A program made the position numbers and the translations under genes. The notes under the pieces are model-generated. The model worked only from the letters and a program-made list of their open reading frames with translations, had not been told where the DNA came from and made no database searches. A DNA stretch of 64,000 bases, taken from contig VMSZ01000020.1 in assembly GCA_013791885.1 (NCBI GenBank), positions 1 through 64,000 on the forward strand, read 5' to 3'. Positions within the stretch are counted from its first letter, which is position 1. Each line of letters begins with the position of its first letter. This stretch comes from Sulfurimonas sp. Lineage in GTDB: Bacteria; Campylobacterota; Campylobacteria; Campylobacterales; Sulfurimonadaceae. Positions 1 to 8,328 of the stretch are shown here, in pieces.

Positions 1-136
1 GAGAATTATCACCCTCTTTAAAGAAAGTTATAGAATCTATAAAACCGCTTTTTTGTTCTACTTTTCTTAAAATATACTCTTTGAGCGGAGTATTGTAAGA
101 GAACTTATTACCAATAAGTAAAAGATGTAATTTCAT
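1..136 (-). CDS. partial hypothetical protein (N-terminus only)
   Basis: The reverse strand is open from an ATG at 136 to the window edge, giving about 45 residues that begin MKLHLLLIGNKFSYNTPLKE. The rest of the gene lies outside the window. It is divergent from ileS, with about 125 nt between the starts that carries the ileS promoter. There is no signal peptide. The family is not recognised from this fragment, and it is reported only because the frame is open and starts cleanly. Confidence 0.5.
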   Translation of the reverse strand, partial: MKLHLLLIGNKFSYNTPLKEYILRKVEQKSGFIDSITFFKEGDNS

Positions 137-224
137 ACTTTTTTTGCCTTTTAAACGAAATTCAATTCGGGCTTATTATAGCAGTATTTGTACCATATAA
201 AGAAGCCTTTAAACACACAGAAGC

Positions 225-230
225 TATAAT
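225..230 (+). promoter_or_regulatory. -10 box upstream of ileS
   Basis: TATAAT preceded by GC (GCTATAAT) lies 33 nt before the ileS ATG. The same GCTATAAT form recurs ahead of several other genes in the window. No strong -35 box is visible, as is usual for sigma-70 promoters in Campylobacterota. Confidence 0.5.
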
Positions 231-262
231 GCAAAACTTTTTATACAATTTTCGAGGTACAG

Positions 263-3022
263 ATGGACTACAAAGAAACGCTACTTTTACCGACTACAGA
301 TTTTGCCATGCGGGGGAATTTGGTTCAAAATGAACCTAAACGCTACGCTTCATGGGATGAAAATAAAATCTACCAAAAAATGAAAACAAAGCGCAAAGAT
401 GCTCCTGCGTTTACATTGCATGACGGCCCTCCGTATGCAAATGGAAACATTCACATTGGTCATGCACTTAACAAGGTTTTAAAAGACATCATCATTAAAC
501 ACAACTATTTTGACGGCAAATCTGTGCGTTTTACTCCGGGTTGGGATTGTCACGGTCTACCAATCGAGCAACAAGTTGAGAAAAAACTTGGCGGAAAACA
601 AAAAAAAGAGCTTCTTGAAACTGCAGAAGTGAGAAAACTCTGCCGCGAACATGCTGCGAAGTTTGTTGAGATTCAAAAAGGCGAGTTCAAACAGCTTGGA
701 GTTATAGCCGACTGGGAAAATCCTTACGTCACTATGGATTTTAAATTTGAAGCGAACATCTACCGCACACTTTGTTCTGTAGCTAAAAAAGGTCTTCTCA
801 TCGAGAGAAGCAAGCCTGTATTTTGGTCATGGGCTGAGAGAACTGCACTTGCTGAAGCTGAAGTTGAGTACGAGGACAAAGAGTCTCACTCGATCTTTAT
901 TGCGTTTGAGCTCTCTGATGAAGCAAAAGCAAAACTTGGCATTACAGGAAAAGCAGCTCCGGTTATCTGGACGACTACGCCTTGGACTATCCCTGCAAAC
1001 ACAGGTATTTCGCTTAACCCACATGAGCAGTACGCTCTTACTACGACGGGTTACATCGTTGCAAAAGAGCTTTTAAATTCACTTGTTGAGCAAGGCGTTT
1101 TAAGCGGCGAAATAGCACAAACATTCCCTGCAACTGCGTTTGAGAACCTAAACGCAGTAAACCCGCTTAACGGCAGAACTTCTCGCATAGTTTTAGGCGA
1201 GCATGTTTTGGTTGACAACGGAACAGGCTGTGTTCACACGGCTCCGGGACACGGTGAAGATGACTACCGTGTTGGACTTGTGTACGATTTAGAAGTTGTT
1301 ATGCCTGTTGATGAAACGGGTTGTTTTGACGAAACAGTTGTAGGCCTTGGACTTATTCCAAACGCAGAGAACTTTGTCGGCAAGCACATCTTCAAATCAA
1401 ATGACGAGATTATCGAGCTAATGGGTGAAAGCGTTCTTAAAGTATCTAAATTTACGCACTCATATCCACACTGCTGGAGAAGCCATACTCCGCTTATTTT
1501 CCGTGCGACAAAACAGTGGTTTATCTCTGTAGATGAAAAGCCTGTCGGCGAAGACAAAACACTTAGACAAATCGCTCTTGATGAAGTAGAAAAAACTCTT
1601 TTTGTTCCTGCAAGCGGGAAGAAAAGACTCAATTCTATGGTAGAAAACCGCCCAGACTGGTGTATTTCCCGTCAACGTGACTGGGGTGTTCCTATTGCGT
1701 TTTTCAGAGTAAAAGCTACGGGCGAAGTGCTTTTAGATGAAAAAGTTCTCAACTTTGTTGCCATGATTTTTGAGATGCAAGGAAGTGACGCTTGGTACTC
1801 TATGCCATTAGAGCAACTTCTTTATCCGGGTGCAGGTTACAAAGCAGACGAGCTTGAAAAAGTAACAGATATTCTAGATGTTTGGTTTGACAGCGGTTCA
1901 ACTTGGAACTCAGTTTTAAAATCACGCAACTATGACGCGGGCGAATATCAGGCTGACCTTTATGTTGAAGGTTCAGACCAACACCGCGGATGGTTCCAAT
2001 CATCTCTCTTTTTATCTGCTGCAGTTGAACATAAAGCACCCTACAAAGGTGTTTTAACTCACGGTTTCACGGTAGATGAAAAAGGCGAGAAAATGTCTAA
2101 ATCTAAAGGCAATGTTGTCGCACCTGAGCAGGTTTTAAAAGAGTACGGAAGTGAAATCCTGCGTTTATGGGTTGCTTCAAGCGACTACCAAGGCGACTTA
2201 AAAATCTCTCAGTCTATTCTTAAACAGAGTGCTGAGAACTACCGTAAACTAAGAAATACATTTAGATTCTTAATGGCAAACATCAACGATCTTGAAGCAC
2301 TTGTGCCTGTGAGCGAAATGGGTGAACTTGACCAGTGGATTTTAAGCGTAGCAAGAGATGTCTTTGCTGAGATTCACAAATCATTCAGTAACTACAACTT
2401 TGTTCATGGTATGAGTCTGCTCAACAACTTCATCGTAAATGAGTTAAGCGGTATCTATTTGGACATCACAAAAGACAGATTATACTGTGACGGTTCTCAG
2501 GACCTTCACCGTAGAGCATCTCAAAGTGCAATGGCAATGATTACAAAATCTATGCTTCTTTTAGTAGCGCCAATTTTGACTTACACAGCAGATGAGATTG
2601 TAGAGAATCTTCCAACAATCATCAAAGGTAATGCCAAAGATATTTTTGACTTCACATTTGAGAACATTCCAGAAGGTAACTCTGCGTTTAATGCTGAGTA
2701 TATGAACGAAGCAAGAGAAGGTTTTTACGAAGTTGTAGATAAACTCAAAAAAGAGAAACTTATAAAAAGCACTCTAGAGCTTGTCATCTCTACAGACTCA
2801 AAAACAACTCTGGCTATGGACGCAACTGAAGCTGAAGACTGGTTTGTGGTTTCTGAAGTTTCAGACAAAAACGCAACTCAAAACCTTGGAGCTTTTAAAG
2901 TCGGTGAAGATACATTTACGATTGCAAAAGCAACAATGGCAAAATGCCCAAGATGTTGGAAGTTCCAGTCAACTAGCGAAGACTGCACATGTGAAAGATG
3001 TGCAAAAGTTTTAAATGCCTGA
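263..3022 (+). CDS. ileS: isoleucyl-tRNA synthetase
   Basis: Class I aminoacyl-tRNA synthetase that charges tRNA-Ile with isoleucine in the cytoplasm. The 919-residue length is normal for bacterial IleRS. The HIGH signature is at residues 64-67 within a GPPYANG context, and KMSKS is at about 610-614. Between them lies a full CP1 editing domain with the GTGCVHTAPGHGEDDY motif. The C-terminal zinc finger is present (Cys 895, 898, 910 and 913). The start follows a GAGGTA ribosome site. It begins the conserved ileS-gatA-guaB cluster, although gatA is displaced about 5 kb downstream by accessory genes. Confidence 0.98.
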   Translation: MDYKETLLLPTTDFAMRGNLVQNEPKRYASWDENKIYQKMKTKRKDAPAFTLHDGPPYANGNIHIGHALNKVLKDIIIKHNYFDGKSVRFTPGWDCHGLPIEQQVEKKLGGKQKKELLETAEVRKLCREHAAKFVEIQKGEFKQLGVIADWENPYVTMDFKFEANIYRTLCSVAKKGLLIERSKPVFWSWAERTALAEAEVEYEDKESHSIFIAFELSDEAKAKLGITGKAAPVIWTTTPWTIPANTGISLNPHEQYALTTTGYIVAKELLNSLVEQGVLSGEIAQTFPATAFENLNAVNPLNGRTSRIVLGEHVLVDNGTGCVHTAPGHGEDDYRVGLVYDLEVVMPVDETGCFDETVVGLGLIPNAENFVGKHIFKSNDEIIELMGESVLKVSKFTHSYPHCWRSHTPLIFRATKQWFISVDEKPVGEDKTLRQIALDEVEKTLFVPASGKKRLNSMVENRPDWCISRQRDWGVPIAFFRVKATGEVLLDEKVLNFVAMIFEMQGSDAWYSMPLEQLLYPGAGYKADELEKVTDILDVWFDSGSTWNSVLKSRNYDAGEYQADLYVEGSDQHRGWFQSSLFLSAAVEHKAPYKGVLTHGFTVDEKGEKMSKSKGNVVAPEQVLKEYGSEILRLWVASSDYQGDLKISQSILKQSAENYRKLRNTFRFLMANINDLEALVPVSEMGELDQWILSVARDVFAEIHKSFSNYNFVHGMSLLNNFIVNELSGIYLDITKDRLYCDGSQDLHRRASQSAMAMITKSMLLLVAPILTYTADEIVENLPTIIKGNAKDIFDFTFENIPEGNSAFNAEYMNEAREGFYEVVDKLKKEKLIKSTLELVISTDSKTTLAMDATEAEDWFVVSEVSDKNATQNLGAFKVGEDTFTIAKATMAKCPRCWKFQSTSEDCTCERCAKVLNA

Positions 3023-3143
3023 TTTTACCCAGCCCGTTAGCATGAGCTTTGTTCTACTGAGCATAGGTGCCATCTTCGCACTTATAGCTGTCGGCATAGC
3101 TTTTGTTAAATTAGGGAAAAAGTCTCGAAATATAGAGAGTTAA
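3015..3143 (+). CDS. small single-pass membrane protein (42 aa)
   Basis: A short frame starts at an ATG that overlaps the last 8 nt of ileS and ends at TAA 3143. The 42-residue product has one clear hydrophobic helix (about residues 10-31, FVLLSIGAIFALIAVGIAFV) followed by a basic tail, KLGKKSRNIES. This topology and the overlap with ileS fit a translationally coupled small membrane protein of unknown function. There is no independent ribosome site beyond the ileS tail. It is called from hydrophobicity and coupling alone. Confidence 0.5.
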   Translation: MPDFTQPVSMSFVLLSIGAIFALIAVGIAFVKLGKKSRNIES

Positions 3144-3144
3144 A

Positions 3145-3175
3145 AAGTGGAGATTGATTTACAGGGGTGTAATTG
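3145..3175 (+). repeat. 30-bp interspersed repeat, copy A
   Basis: The sequence TGGAGATT-ATT-ACAGGGGTGTAATTG is shared with copies at 4211-4240 (same orientation) and 5290-5317 (inverted). Copy A differs from the others at two positions near the middle. It lies between ileS and the 3' end of the minus-strand lipoprotein gene. Confidence 0.75.
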
Positions 3176-3178
3176 CTC

Positions 3179-3202
3179 ATCACACCTCTCTTGAGGTGTG
3201 AT
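3179..3202. other. perfect 10-bp hairpin
   Basis: ATCACACCTC-tctt-GAGGTGTGAT forms a perfect 10-bp stem with a 4-nt loop. It lies between the converging ileS unit and the minus-strand lipoprotein gene. Neither side is followed by a T-run, so it is a possible weak bidirectional terminator or part of the repeat element, not a textbook rho-independent terminator. Confidence 0.5.
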
Positions 3203-3210
3203 AGATAGTA

Positions 3211-4062
3211 TTAATCTTTGATACAGCGAACACTGTTGGCTTGAGTAAAACCTTTTTCGTTCGTGCTTGCATTGCCAGCGAAGAAGTAGTAATAGTACGA
3301 GTTAGAATTACCCGAACGAGTGCTTGACCATACCACGCCGCCCCTGCCTTGCTCGGACAAGTCACCACTATAGCGGATACCGGCACTTGGAAATTTTAAG
3401 AAGCTATTGAAAGCTTTTAAGTTGTAGTAGATCTCAGCGTCTCCTTCAAACGCCGCATTTTCAGCATAGAGTTCATCTATTGTAGGCACTCTATATCCTA
3501 CAGGGCATATTGAAGTGCCATCTGTCTTGCTCCAGTTTGCGGCTCTTAAGGCTCCATCGCTGTCTGCTGTTGTCCAGTCAATCCAGGTTACATACTCGCT
3601 TCCCGCGTTTATAATATCTGTCGCTTGTGTTTTTGTAGTTGCGCTTGTTGATTTTTCATGCCCATCTGTTTCTCTTCCCCATTGGTAGTAGTCACCATAA
3701 CAAGCTGTGTCATCGTGCGCCGTACATACTTGAGAAGCTCCTAGGTTTCTGTCTAGCCAAACTCTTTGCGTGACAGGAGAGACTACCGCGCCATAGTTTA
3801 CGCCTTTCCATGTTAGGCTTTTTTCAAACGTTGTGTTTTTTACTGAGGCATTGGTTGCCGAGGTATTGTTTGCCGGATTTTCTATTGAAGAATTATTCGT
3901 ATCCGTTTCTCCACTATTGTCACCGCCACCGCTACAACCGATTATACTAAACGGCACAATCATAAAAAGTAGTGCTTTAGCTACTTGTTTTCTCTCTTTC
4001 TCTCTTAAGACGTTTTTGATGGTAGTTTTCACTAAGAAACCTTTTCTTGTTAAATTTTGCAT
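3211..4062 (-). CDS. lipoprotein with Fibrobacter-paralogous/DUF1566-type domain
   Basis: Predicted surface or periplasmic lipoprotein of unknown role. A hydrophobic segment ends in the lipobox-like SIIGC (Cys about residue 43), followed by a Gly/Asn/Thr/Ser-rich linker to about residue 75. The C-terminal ~200 residues carry WLDRNLGASQVCT, YYQWGRETDGH and a CPVGYRVPTIDEL motif, which are hallmarks of the Fib_succ_major/DUF1566 C-type-lectin-like fold. The annotated ATG gives an unusually long basic n-region, so a later start (MIVPFSIIGC) is possible. It contains none of the AAACGCAG octamers found in neighbouring core genes and sits between repeats A and B, consistent with recent insertion. 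Confidence 0.75.
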   Translation of the reverse strand: MQNLTRKGFLVKTTIKNVLREKERKQVAKALLFMIVPFSIIGCSGGGDNSGETDTNNSSIENPANNTSATNASVKNTTFEKSLTWKGVNYGAVVSPVTQRVWLDRNLGASQVCTAHDDTACYGDYYQWGRETDGHEKSTSATTKTQATDIINAGSEYVTWIDWTTADSDGALRAANWSKTDGTSICPVGYRVPTIDELYAENAAFEGDAEIYYNLKAFNSFLKFPSAGIRYSGDLSEQGRGGVVWSSTRSGNSNSYYYYFFAGNASTNEKGFTQANSVRCIKD

Positions 4063-4210
4063 AACTTTAACTAACGATAGTAGTGTATAAAGCTATAAAT
4101 ATAAAACTTTATTGTAAGTCGTTGTTTTGTTACAAAATTACACTAATTTCAAAAATCCAAAAATCCGGAAAATCCGGGGACAGGATACCAATTTATAGAA
4201 TTTATTGCAA

Positions 4211-4240
4211 AATGTGATTCATTCACAGGGGTGTAATTGT
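4211..4240 (+). repeat. 30-bp interspersed repeat, copy B
   Basis: GATTCATTCACAGGGGTGTA followed by ATTG is in the same orientation as copy A and inverted relative to copy C. Copies A and B bracket the lipoprotein gene as direct repeats. Copies B and C bracket the Sel1 gene as inverted repeats. Confidence 0.75.
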
Positions 4241-4359
4241 AAAAATATTAAACTAGCGATACGTTTAATCGCTTTTGATATTAAAATGTTTTATGGAATG
4301 CAAATATGAAACAGCCGTAATAGACAACAAATTGTATCTCAATGAGAAGGCTAATCCTG

Positions 4360-4365
4360 TATAAT
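4360..4365 (+). promoter_or_regulatory. -10 box upstream of Sel1 protein gene
   Basis: CCTGTATAATAATA places a TATAAT 32 nt before the ATG of the Sel1 repeat gene. No convincing -35 element is visible. Confidence 0.4.
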
Positions 4366-4396
4366 AATAAATCTTAATAATACTAAGGCTCTTACT

Positions 4397-5230
4397 GTGA
4401 AAATATTTTTTCTCCTTTTACTCTTAGCCACTGTCTCTTTTGCTATGTTAGACCGCAAAGAACTTCCAGCAACTGAAAAAAAAGCAATCGCCGGTGATTC
4501 TCTCGCACAATTTGAAATGGCTTTATTCTTCGAACCTCTCTTCAAAGATGAAGCTTATAATGAATTTGCCGACATAAAAAAATATATGTATTGGTTGGAA
4601 AAATCCGCTAACAATGGAGATGCTGATGCTCAATGGGCAATAGGTCAAGCTTATTTAGGAGAAGATTTTCCAGAAATTAAACCAAACCTTGACCTGGCAG
4701 TCTCCTATATTGTCAAAGCAGCTAAGGCTGGAAACCCTTATGCTCAAAGTTTTATGGGTGATTTTCTTTTTGCCAGAAAAGAAGTAGCAGAAGCACTTAG
4801 GTGGTACGAACTTTCAGCAAATCAAAATATGGACGATGCTCAAATGAAAGTTATCTTCTTCTATTTTGTTCTTGACTTTAAAGCTGTACCAACAAATGTT
4901 GCGAAAGCAAAACTTTGGATTACTAAGCTTAGTAAAAATCCTTATTTTGAAGAAACAAGAGGACTTTCTGTACTTAATAAAGATTTTATCCGTGATTTAA
5001 AAAAGTATCCACAAGGAATACTCGGACACGCTAAATCAGGTGATAAAAACGCTCAATGGCTGGTTGCAAAATATCTTCCTTCCGCTCGTTGGATTTGGAC
5101 TCGAAATGATTGGATTGAAAAATACTCTTTTGAGCGTGAGGTTTTTTGGCTTAAAAAAGCAGGAGCGCAAGGACAAAAAGATGCCCTTGCCGAACTTAAA
5201 AATATGCGCATTTTGTATGGGGAGATTTAA
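4397..5230 (+). CDS. secreted Sel1/TPR-like repeat protein
   Basis: A 277-residue exported protein. The N-terminus is a clear signal peptide (MKIFFLLLLLATVSFA). The body has Sel1-type helical repeats. The diagnostic pieces are YWLEKSANNGDADAQWAIGQAYL, AVSYIVKAAKAGNPYAQSFMGDFLF and ALRWYELSANQNMDDAQ around residues 65-160, with a weaker final copy FWLKKAGAQGQKDALAEL at the C-terminus. Such proteins are solenoid scaffolds for protein interaction, and no catalytic site is visible. It is an accessory gene between repeats B and C, lacking the AAACGCAG octamer. Confidence 0.85.
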   Translation: MKIFFLLLLLATVSFAMLDRKELPATEKKAIAGDSLAQFEMALFFEPLFKDEAYNEFADIKKYMYWLEKSANNGDADAQWAIGQAYLGEDFPEIKPNLDLAVSYIVKAAKAGNPYAQSFMGDFLFARKEVAEALRWYELSANQNMDDAQMKVIFFYFVLDFKAVPTNVAKAKLWITKLSKNPYFEETRGLSVLNKDFIRDLKKYPQGILGHAKSGDKNAQWLVAKYLPSARWIWTRNDWIEKYSFEREVFWLKKAGAQGQKDALAELKNMRILYGEI

Positions 5231-5289
5231 ATATCCTTTAGTAATGGTACACAACACATCCTGTCATTTACGATATTCGATATTAAAAA

Positions 5290-5317
5290 TACACCCCTGT
5301 GAATGAATCTCCATTTT
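5290..5317 (-). repeat. 30-bp interspersed repeat, copy C (inverted)
   Basis: The reverse complement reads TGGAGATTCATTCACAGGGG then TGTAT, matching copies A and B over about 26 positions. It lies 60 nt after the Sel1 gene and inverted relative to copy B. The B-C segment of about 1.1 kb therefore has the shape of a small element with terminal inverted repeats, but no transposase. Confidence 0.75.
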
Positions 5318-5344
5318 TATCAAACAATCATACAATCTAATTCT

Positions 5345-5402
5345 CCTCGTTCCCACTCTGGAGAGTGTGTATAGACAAGGGACATCATTTACATATGTAA
5401 AG
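5345..5402. repeat. decayed palindrome and ACATATGT inverted repeat
   Basis: CTCGTTCCCACTCTGGAGAG at about 5346-5365 resembles the common intergenic CGTTCCCACGCTC/GCGTGGGAACG palindrome family. A perfect 14-bp palindrome, TTTACATATGTAAA, follows at 5388-5401. The latter could be an operator or a remnant. It lies about 70 nt ahead of the YceI-like gene. No function is shown. Confidence 0.4.
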
Positions 5403-5472
5403 AAAATGACATCTCGGTATAATTCGCAAAAAAATCACTGGCCTTATAAGGCTGCAAAGAGGAAACACATAA

Positions 5473-6108
5473 ATGCTAAAACTGATTATTTCTCTCATGT
5501 TTGCAATTGCAATTGCAAACTCTGCTGAGTTGAAACCTAAAAATAGCTCTGTTTTATCTCAAGAGAGCAAAGTTTTTGTGAACTTTGAAGCGCACAAAAC
5601 ACCCTCAAAAAAGGCTGTTAAAGGTCAGTTTGAAGATGTAAAATTTACACCGGCTAGTGCAAACGGAAATACTTTTCGTGAAGTTTTTTTAGGTGCATCG
5701 TTTATGATCAATTCAAAGAGTGCGGTTATACATTCCAAAGAAAAAGAAGAAAAAGAGAACGAATTAATGAAATTTTTCTTTGACAATATGAACATAACCA
5801 ACATTGGAGCCAGAATAGTTGCCATAAAACCGGACAAAATTGTCAAAGGAAAACCAAAAACAGGAAAATTTTCTGTTGACATATATCTCAACGGAGTGGT
5901 GAGAAACATTCCCATGGATTATAAATTTAACTCCGGTGAACTGAGTGCCAATGGTATAGTTGATGTCTCTGCGTTTAACTCAAAATTGATTTTTGAGTTG
6001 GTAAATCAAGAGTTCCTGAGACAGAAGAAAGAGAGAGTATCGAAAAATGTAAATATTGCGTTTAGTACAAAAATAAAACCTGCTCTCTCTTATGCTGCGA
6101 ATAGATGA
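5473..6108 (+). CDS. periplasmic YceI-like protein
   Basis: A 211-residue protein with signal peptide MLKLIISLMFAIAIANSAEL. The mature part reads like a YceI lipocalin-type barrel. It opens with VNFEAHKTPSKKAVKGQFEDVKF, has an alternating-hydrophobic core, and contains the SGELSANGIVDVSAFN pattern near the C-terminus. YceI proteins bind isoprenoid or amphiphilic ligands in the periplasm; the ligand here cannot be inferred. An AGAGG ribosome site sits ahead of the ATG. It is monocistronic, with about 240 nt of non-coding sequence on each side. The family assignment is from pattern only and is moderately secure. Confidence 0.65.
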   Translation: MLKLIISLMFAIAIANSAELKPKNSSVLSQESKVFVNFEAHKTPSKKAVKGQFEDVKFTPASANGNTFREVFLGASFMINSKSAVIHSKEKEEKENELMKFFFDNMNITNIGARIVAIKPDKIVKGKPKTGKFSVDIYLNGVVRNIPMDYKFNSGELSANGIVDVSAFNSKLIFELVNQEFLRQKKERVSKNVNIAFSTKIKPALSYAANR

Positions 6109-6351
6109 GCACACATATTATTTCTATTAGGTCATAACCGTACAGTCCAGTTCTGCCAGCATAATAAATGTGAGTGCAAGACAAAGAATGCTCTCAAGGT
6201 ATAGCGATGCTTGCGTGCACTACTTCCCCATTATTTATGGAAACATTCATTATCTTCTAAAAAGCAAACTTACTTTGTAAAAAAATTATCTTAGTTTTTT
6301 TTAGTTTTTTTGAGATAGAATTAGGAAGATGAACTATGAGGATTTGTAATC
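6109..6351. other. non-coding intergenic spacer
   Basis: 243 nt between the YceI-like and GGDEF/EAL genes. It contains a poly-T-rich near-tandem tract (TTAG-TTTTTT repeated) at about 6291-6312 that could act as a terminator tail or UP-like region. No open frame with a ribosome site, tRNA or clear hairpin was found. Confidence 0.5.
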
Positions 6352-8223
6352 ATGTTACATAATTTTTTGACAAGTGGTTTTGAATTTACAAAAAATGAAT
6401 TAGAACTAAAGTTGAAATATCAGTTTTTTAATCTCTTACTTGCCTTCAACATGAGTGCCGTCGCCCTCGCCGGTATTTTCAGATTTTATCGAGGTGAAAA
6501 TTTACAATGTTTTGTGGATTTCGTCTATACAATCATCTCTGCTATTATGATTTTTCTAGTCAGACGTAACAAAAAAATATTCCCGCTTATAGTACATTCC
6601 GCAATGATTGTTGCCTTAATAACAGTTTCTCTTACTTTTATGATTAATGTACATACCCACAACTTTATAGGTATCAGTTGGTTTTACTTGGAAGTTTTAG
6701 TCGTCTTTTTCCTTACAGACAAAAAATTCAGTCTTTCCATTATAGCTATTTCTGTGCTTATTATACTCTCGACAATGTACATAGAAATGGGAATGGAGGG
6801 AATTAAAGCCATAGCTTTCGGTCTGATACCATTTTTGGTTTTCAGCCTCTTTGTCAGTTTATATGAGAAAAGAAACAGTATTCAGAATGAACTTCTAAGA
6901 GAACAATACAAGCTCTTAGAAGCTTACTCTTACAACATAGAAAATTTTGATTTTGTCACTGTACTTCCAAACAAAAATCTTTTCATCAAAAATTTAAACC
7001 ATAAGATTGATTCTGTAGAAAAGAGAGAAAAAGCTTTTAGTCTTATTAAGATAAATATAGATGACTTCAAAACTATTAATGATACTTATGGCCATTCTTT
7101 TGGCGATAAACTCTTACGTGAAACCGTGACAAGATTACAAAAAGTTTTATACAAAGAAAATAATCTCAGCAGAATCGGAGCAGATGAGTTCATCGTAATC
7201 AGCGAAAGTATTACGGCAGATGAACTGATGAAAATTGCTGAAGATGTCCAGAAGGAGATGCAGCAAAAAGTCTCGATTGACAATAAAAATGTTTTTATCA
7301 CTTGTTCCATTGGTATTGCTCTTTATGCAAAAGACGGGAATGATGTTGAGACCTTAATGAAAAACATAGACTCTGCACTCCATGACGCTAAAAAATATGC
7401 CAGAAATTCAATCAGATTTTACAACACACAATTAACACAACATACTGATGAAAAACTCTCCATGATTGCAGAACTCAAACACGCTGTAGAGTATAAAGAG
7501 TTTGAAGTCTATTATCAGGCACAGATAGATGCTTCAATAAACAAACTTGTAGGTATGGAAGCTCTTGTACGCTGGAATCATCCAACAAAAGGTTTTATTC
7601 CACCTGACAAATTCATCCCTTTTGCTGAAGAATACGGGCTTATAAAAGATATTGACTATTTGGTTATGCAGCAGGCCATGAAACATTTTATGTATTGGAA
7701 ACAGCAATATCAAGATATTGGCAGACTCTCCATCAATCTCTCAGTAAAATTGCTCGAAACACCAAGTTACCTCCAAGACATCAAGCAAATTATGCAAAAC
7801 CTGAGTTTTTCACCGCATGAACTTGAGCTAGAAATTACTGAGAGTTATATAATGAATGATATTGAGAAATCCATCGAGGTGCTCAGAGAAATAAGTGAAC
7901 TTGGCATAGAATTGGCGATAGATGATTTTGGCACGGGATATTCTTCTTTGGCATATTTACAAAAACTGCCGTTTAATAAACTCAAAATTGACCACTCTTT
8001 CATTAAAAATATTACTCAGGACACTGATGAAGCAAATCTGGTAAAGTCCATTATTCATATTGCTCAAGCGCTCAATCTCAGTGTCATTGCAGAAGGAGTA
8101 GAGACAGAGGCTCAAAAAGAGTTTTTAATTAAAAACGGGTGTAATTTCATACAAGGGTACTATTATTCCAAACCTTTATCTGCTGCTGATATGTTTAGAT
8201 ATATTCAAACATTGCAATATTAG
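6352..8223 (+). CDS. membrane GGDEF/EAL c-di-GMP protein (degenerate GGDEF)
   Basis: A 623-residue inner-membrane signalling protein. Several hydrophobic helices (about residues 25-185) precede a GGDEF domain (about 200-365) and an EAL domain (about 375-620). The cyclase signature is GADEF at residues 276-280 instead of GGDEF, and no RxxD inhibitory site precedes it. Cyclase activity may therefore be weak or lost, and the domain may serve as a GTP sensor. The EAL side looks catalytic: EAL at 403-405, LEITES, the DDFGTGYSSL motif from residue 524, KIDHSFI and EGVET are all present. This predicts a net phosphodiesterase. It has no AAACGCAG octamers. Confidence 0.9.
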   Translation: MLHNFLTSGFEFTKNELELKLKYQFFNLLLAFNMSAVALAGIFRFYRGENLQCFVDFVYTIISAIMIFLVRRNKKIFPLIVHSAMIVALITVSLTFMINVHTHNFIGISWFYLEVLVVFFLTDKKFSLSIIAISVLIILSTMYIEMGMEGIKAIAFGLIPFLVFSLFVSLYEKRNSIQNELLREQYKLLEAYSYNIENFDFVTVLPNKNLFIKNLNHKIDSVEKREKAFSLIKINIDDFKTINDTYGHSFGDKLLRETVTRLQKVLYKENNLSRIGADEFIVISESITADELMKIAEDVQKEMQQKVSIDNKNVFITCSIGIALYAKDGNDVETLMKNIDSALHDAKKYARNSIRFYNTQLTQHTDEKLSMIAELKHAVEYKEFEVYYQAQIDASINKLVGMEALVRWNHPTKGFIPPDKFIPFAEEYGLIKDIDYLVMQQAMKHFMYWKQQYQDIGRLSINLSVKLLETPSYLQDIKQIMQNLSFSPHELELEITESYIMNDIEKSIEVLREISELGIELAIDDFGTGYSSLAYLQKLPFNKLKIDHSFIKNITQDTDEANLVKSIIHIAQALNLSVIAEGVETEAQKEFLIKNGCNFIQGYYYSKPLSAADMFRYIQTLQY

Positions 8224-8292
8224 AAGAAAATGTAACGAAGGCTGCTGAAACCGAGTAAAACCTGTAAAAGAAAAAAATAAACACATTTTGCT

Positions 8293-8298
8293 ATAATA
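8293..8298 (+). promoter_or_regulatory. -10 box upstream of gatA
   Basis: TTTTGCTATAAT ends 30 nt before the GTG at 8329. This placement would put the transcription start at about 8305, only a few bases from the ATG at 8311. That favours the downstream GTG as the true gatA start. Confidence 0.55.
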
Positions 8299-8328
8299 CC
8301 CACCATATTTATGAAGATAGGAAACCTA

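Larger units (their letters stand above)
4063..4396. other. gene-free intergenic stretch with repeat and REP-like tract
   Basis: This 334-nt AT-rich spacer lies between the divergent lipoprotein and Sel1 genes. It contains the direct repeats 'aaaatccgg/aaaatccgg' followed by ggggacaggataccaattt (about 4155-4200), which resembles tracts seen beside RAYT/IS200-type elements. It also contains repeat copy B and a TATAAT at 4360-4365 serving the Sel1 gene. No coding frame with a plausible ribosome site was seen. Confidence 0.6.

Noticed and set aside
1264-1632. 122-codon open frame antisense to ileS
   Set aside because: Shadow of a conserved synthetase gene; no signal, motif or ribosome site.
3179-3202. 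Rho-independent terminator call
   Set aside because: The stem is perfect, but no T-run follows on either strand; kept only as a hairpin.
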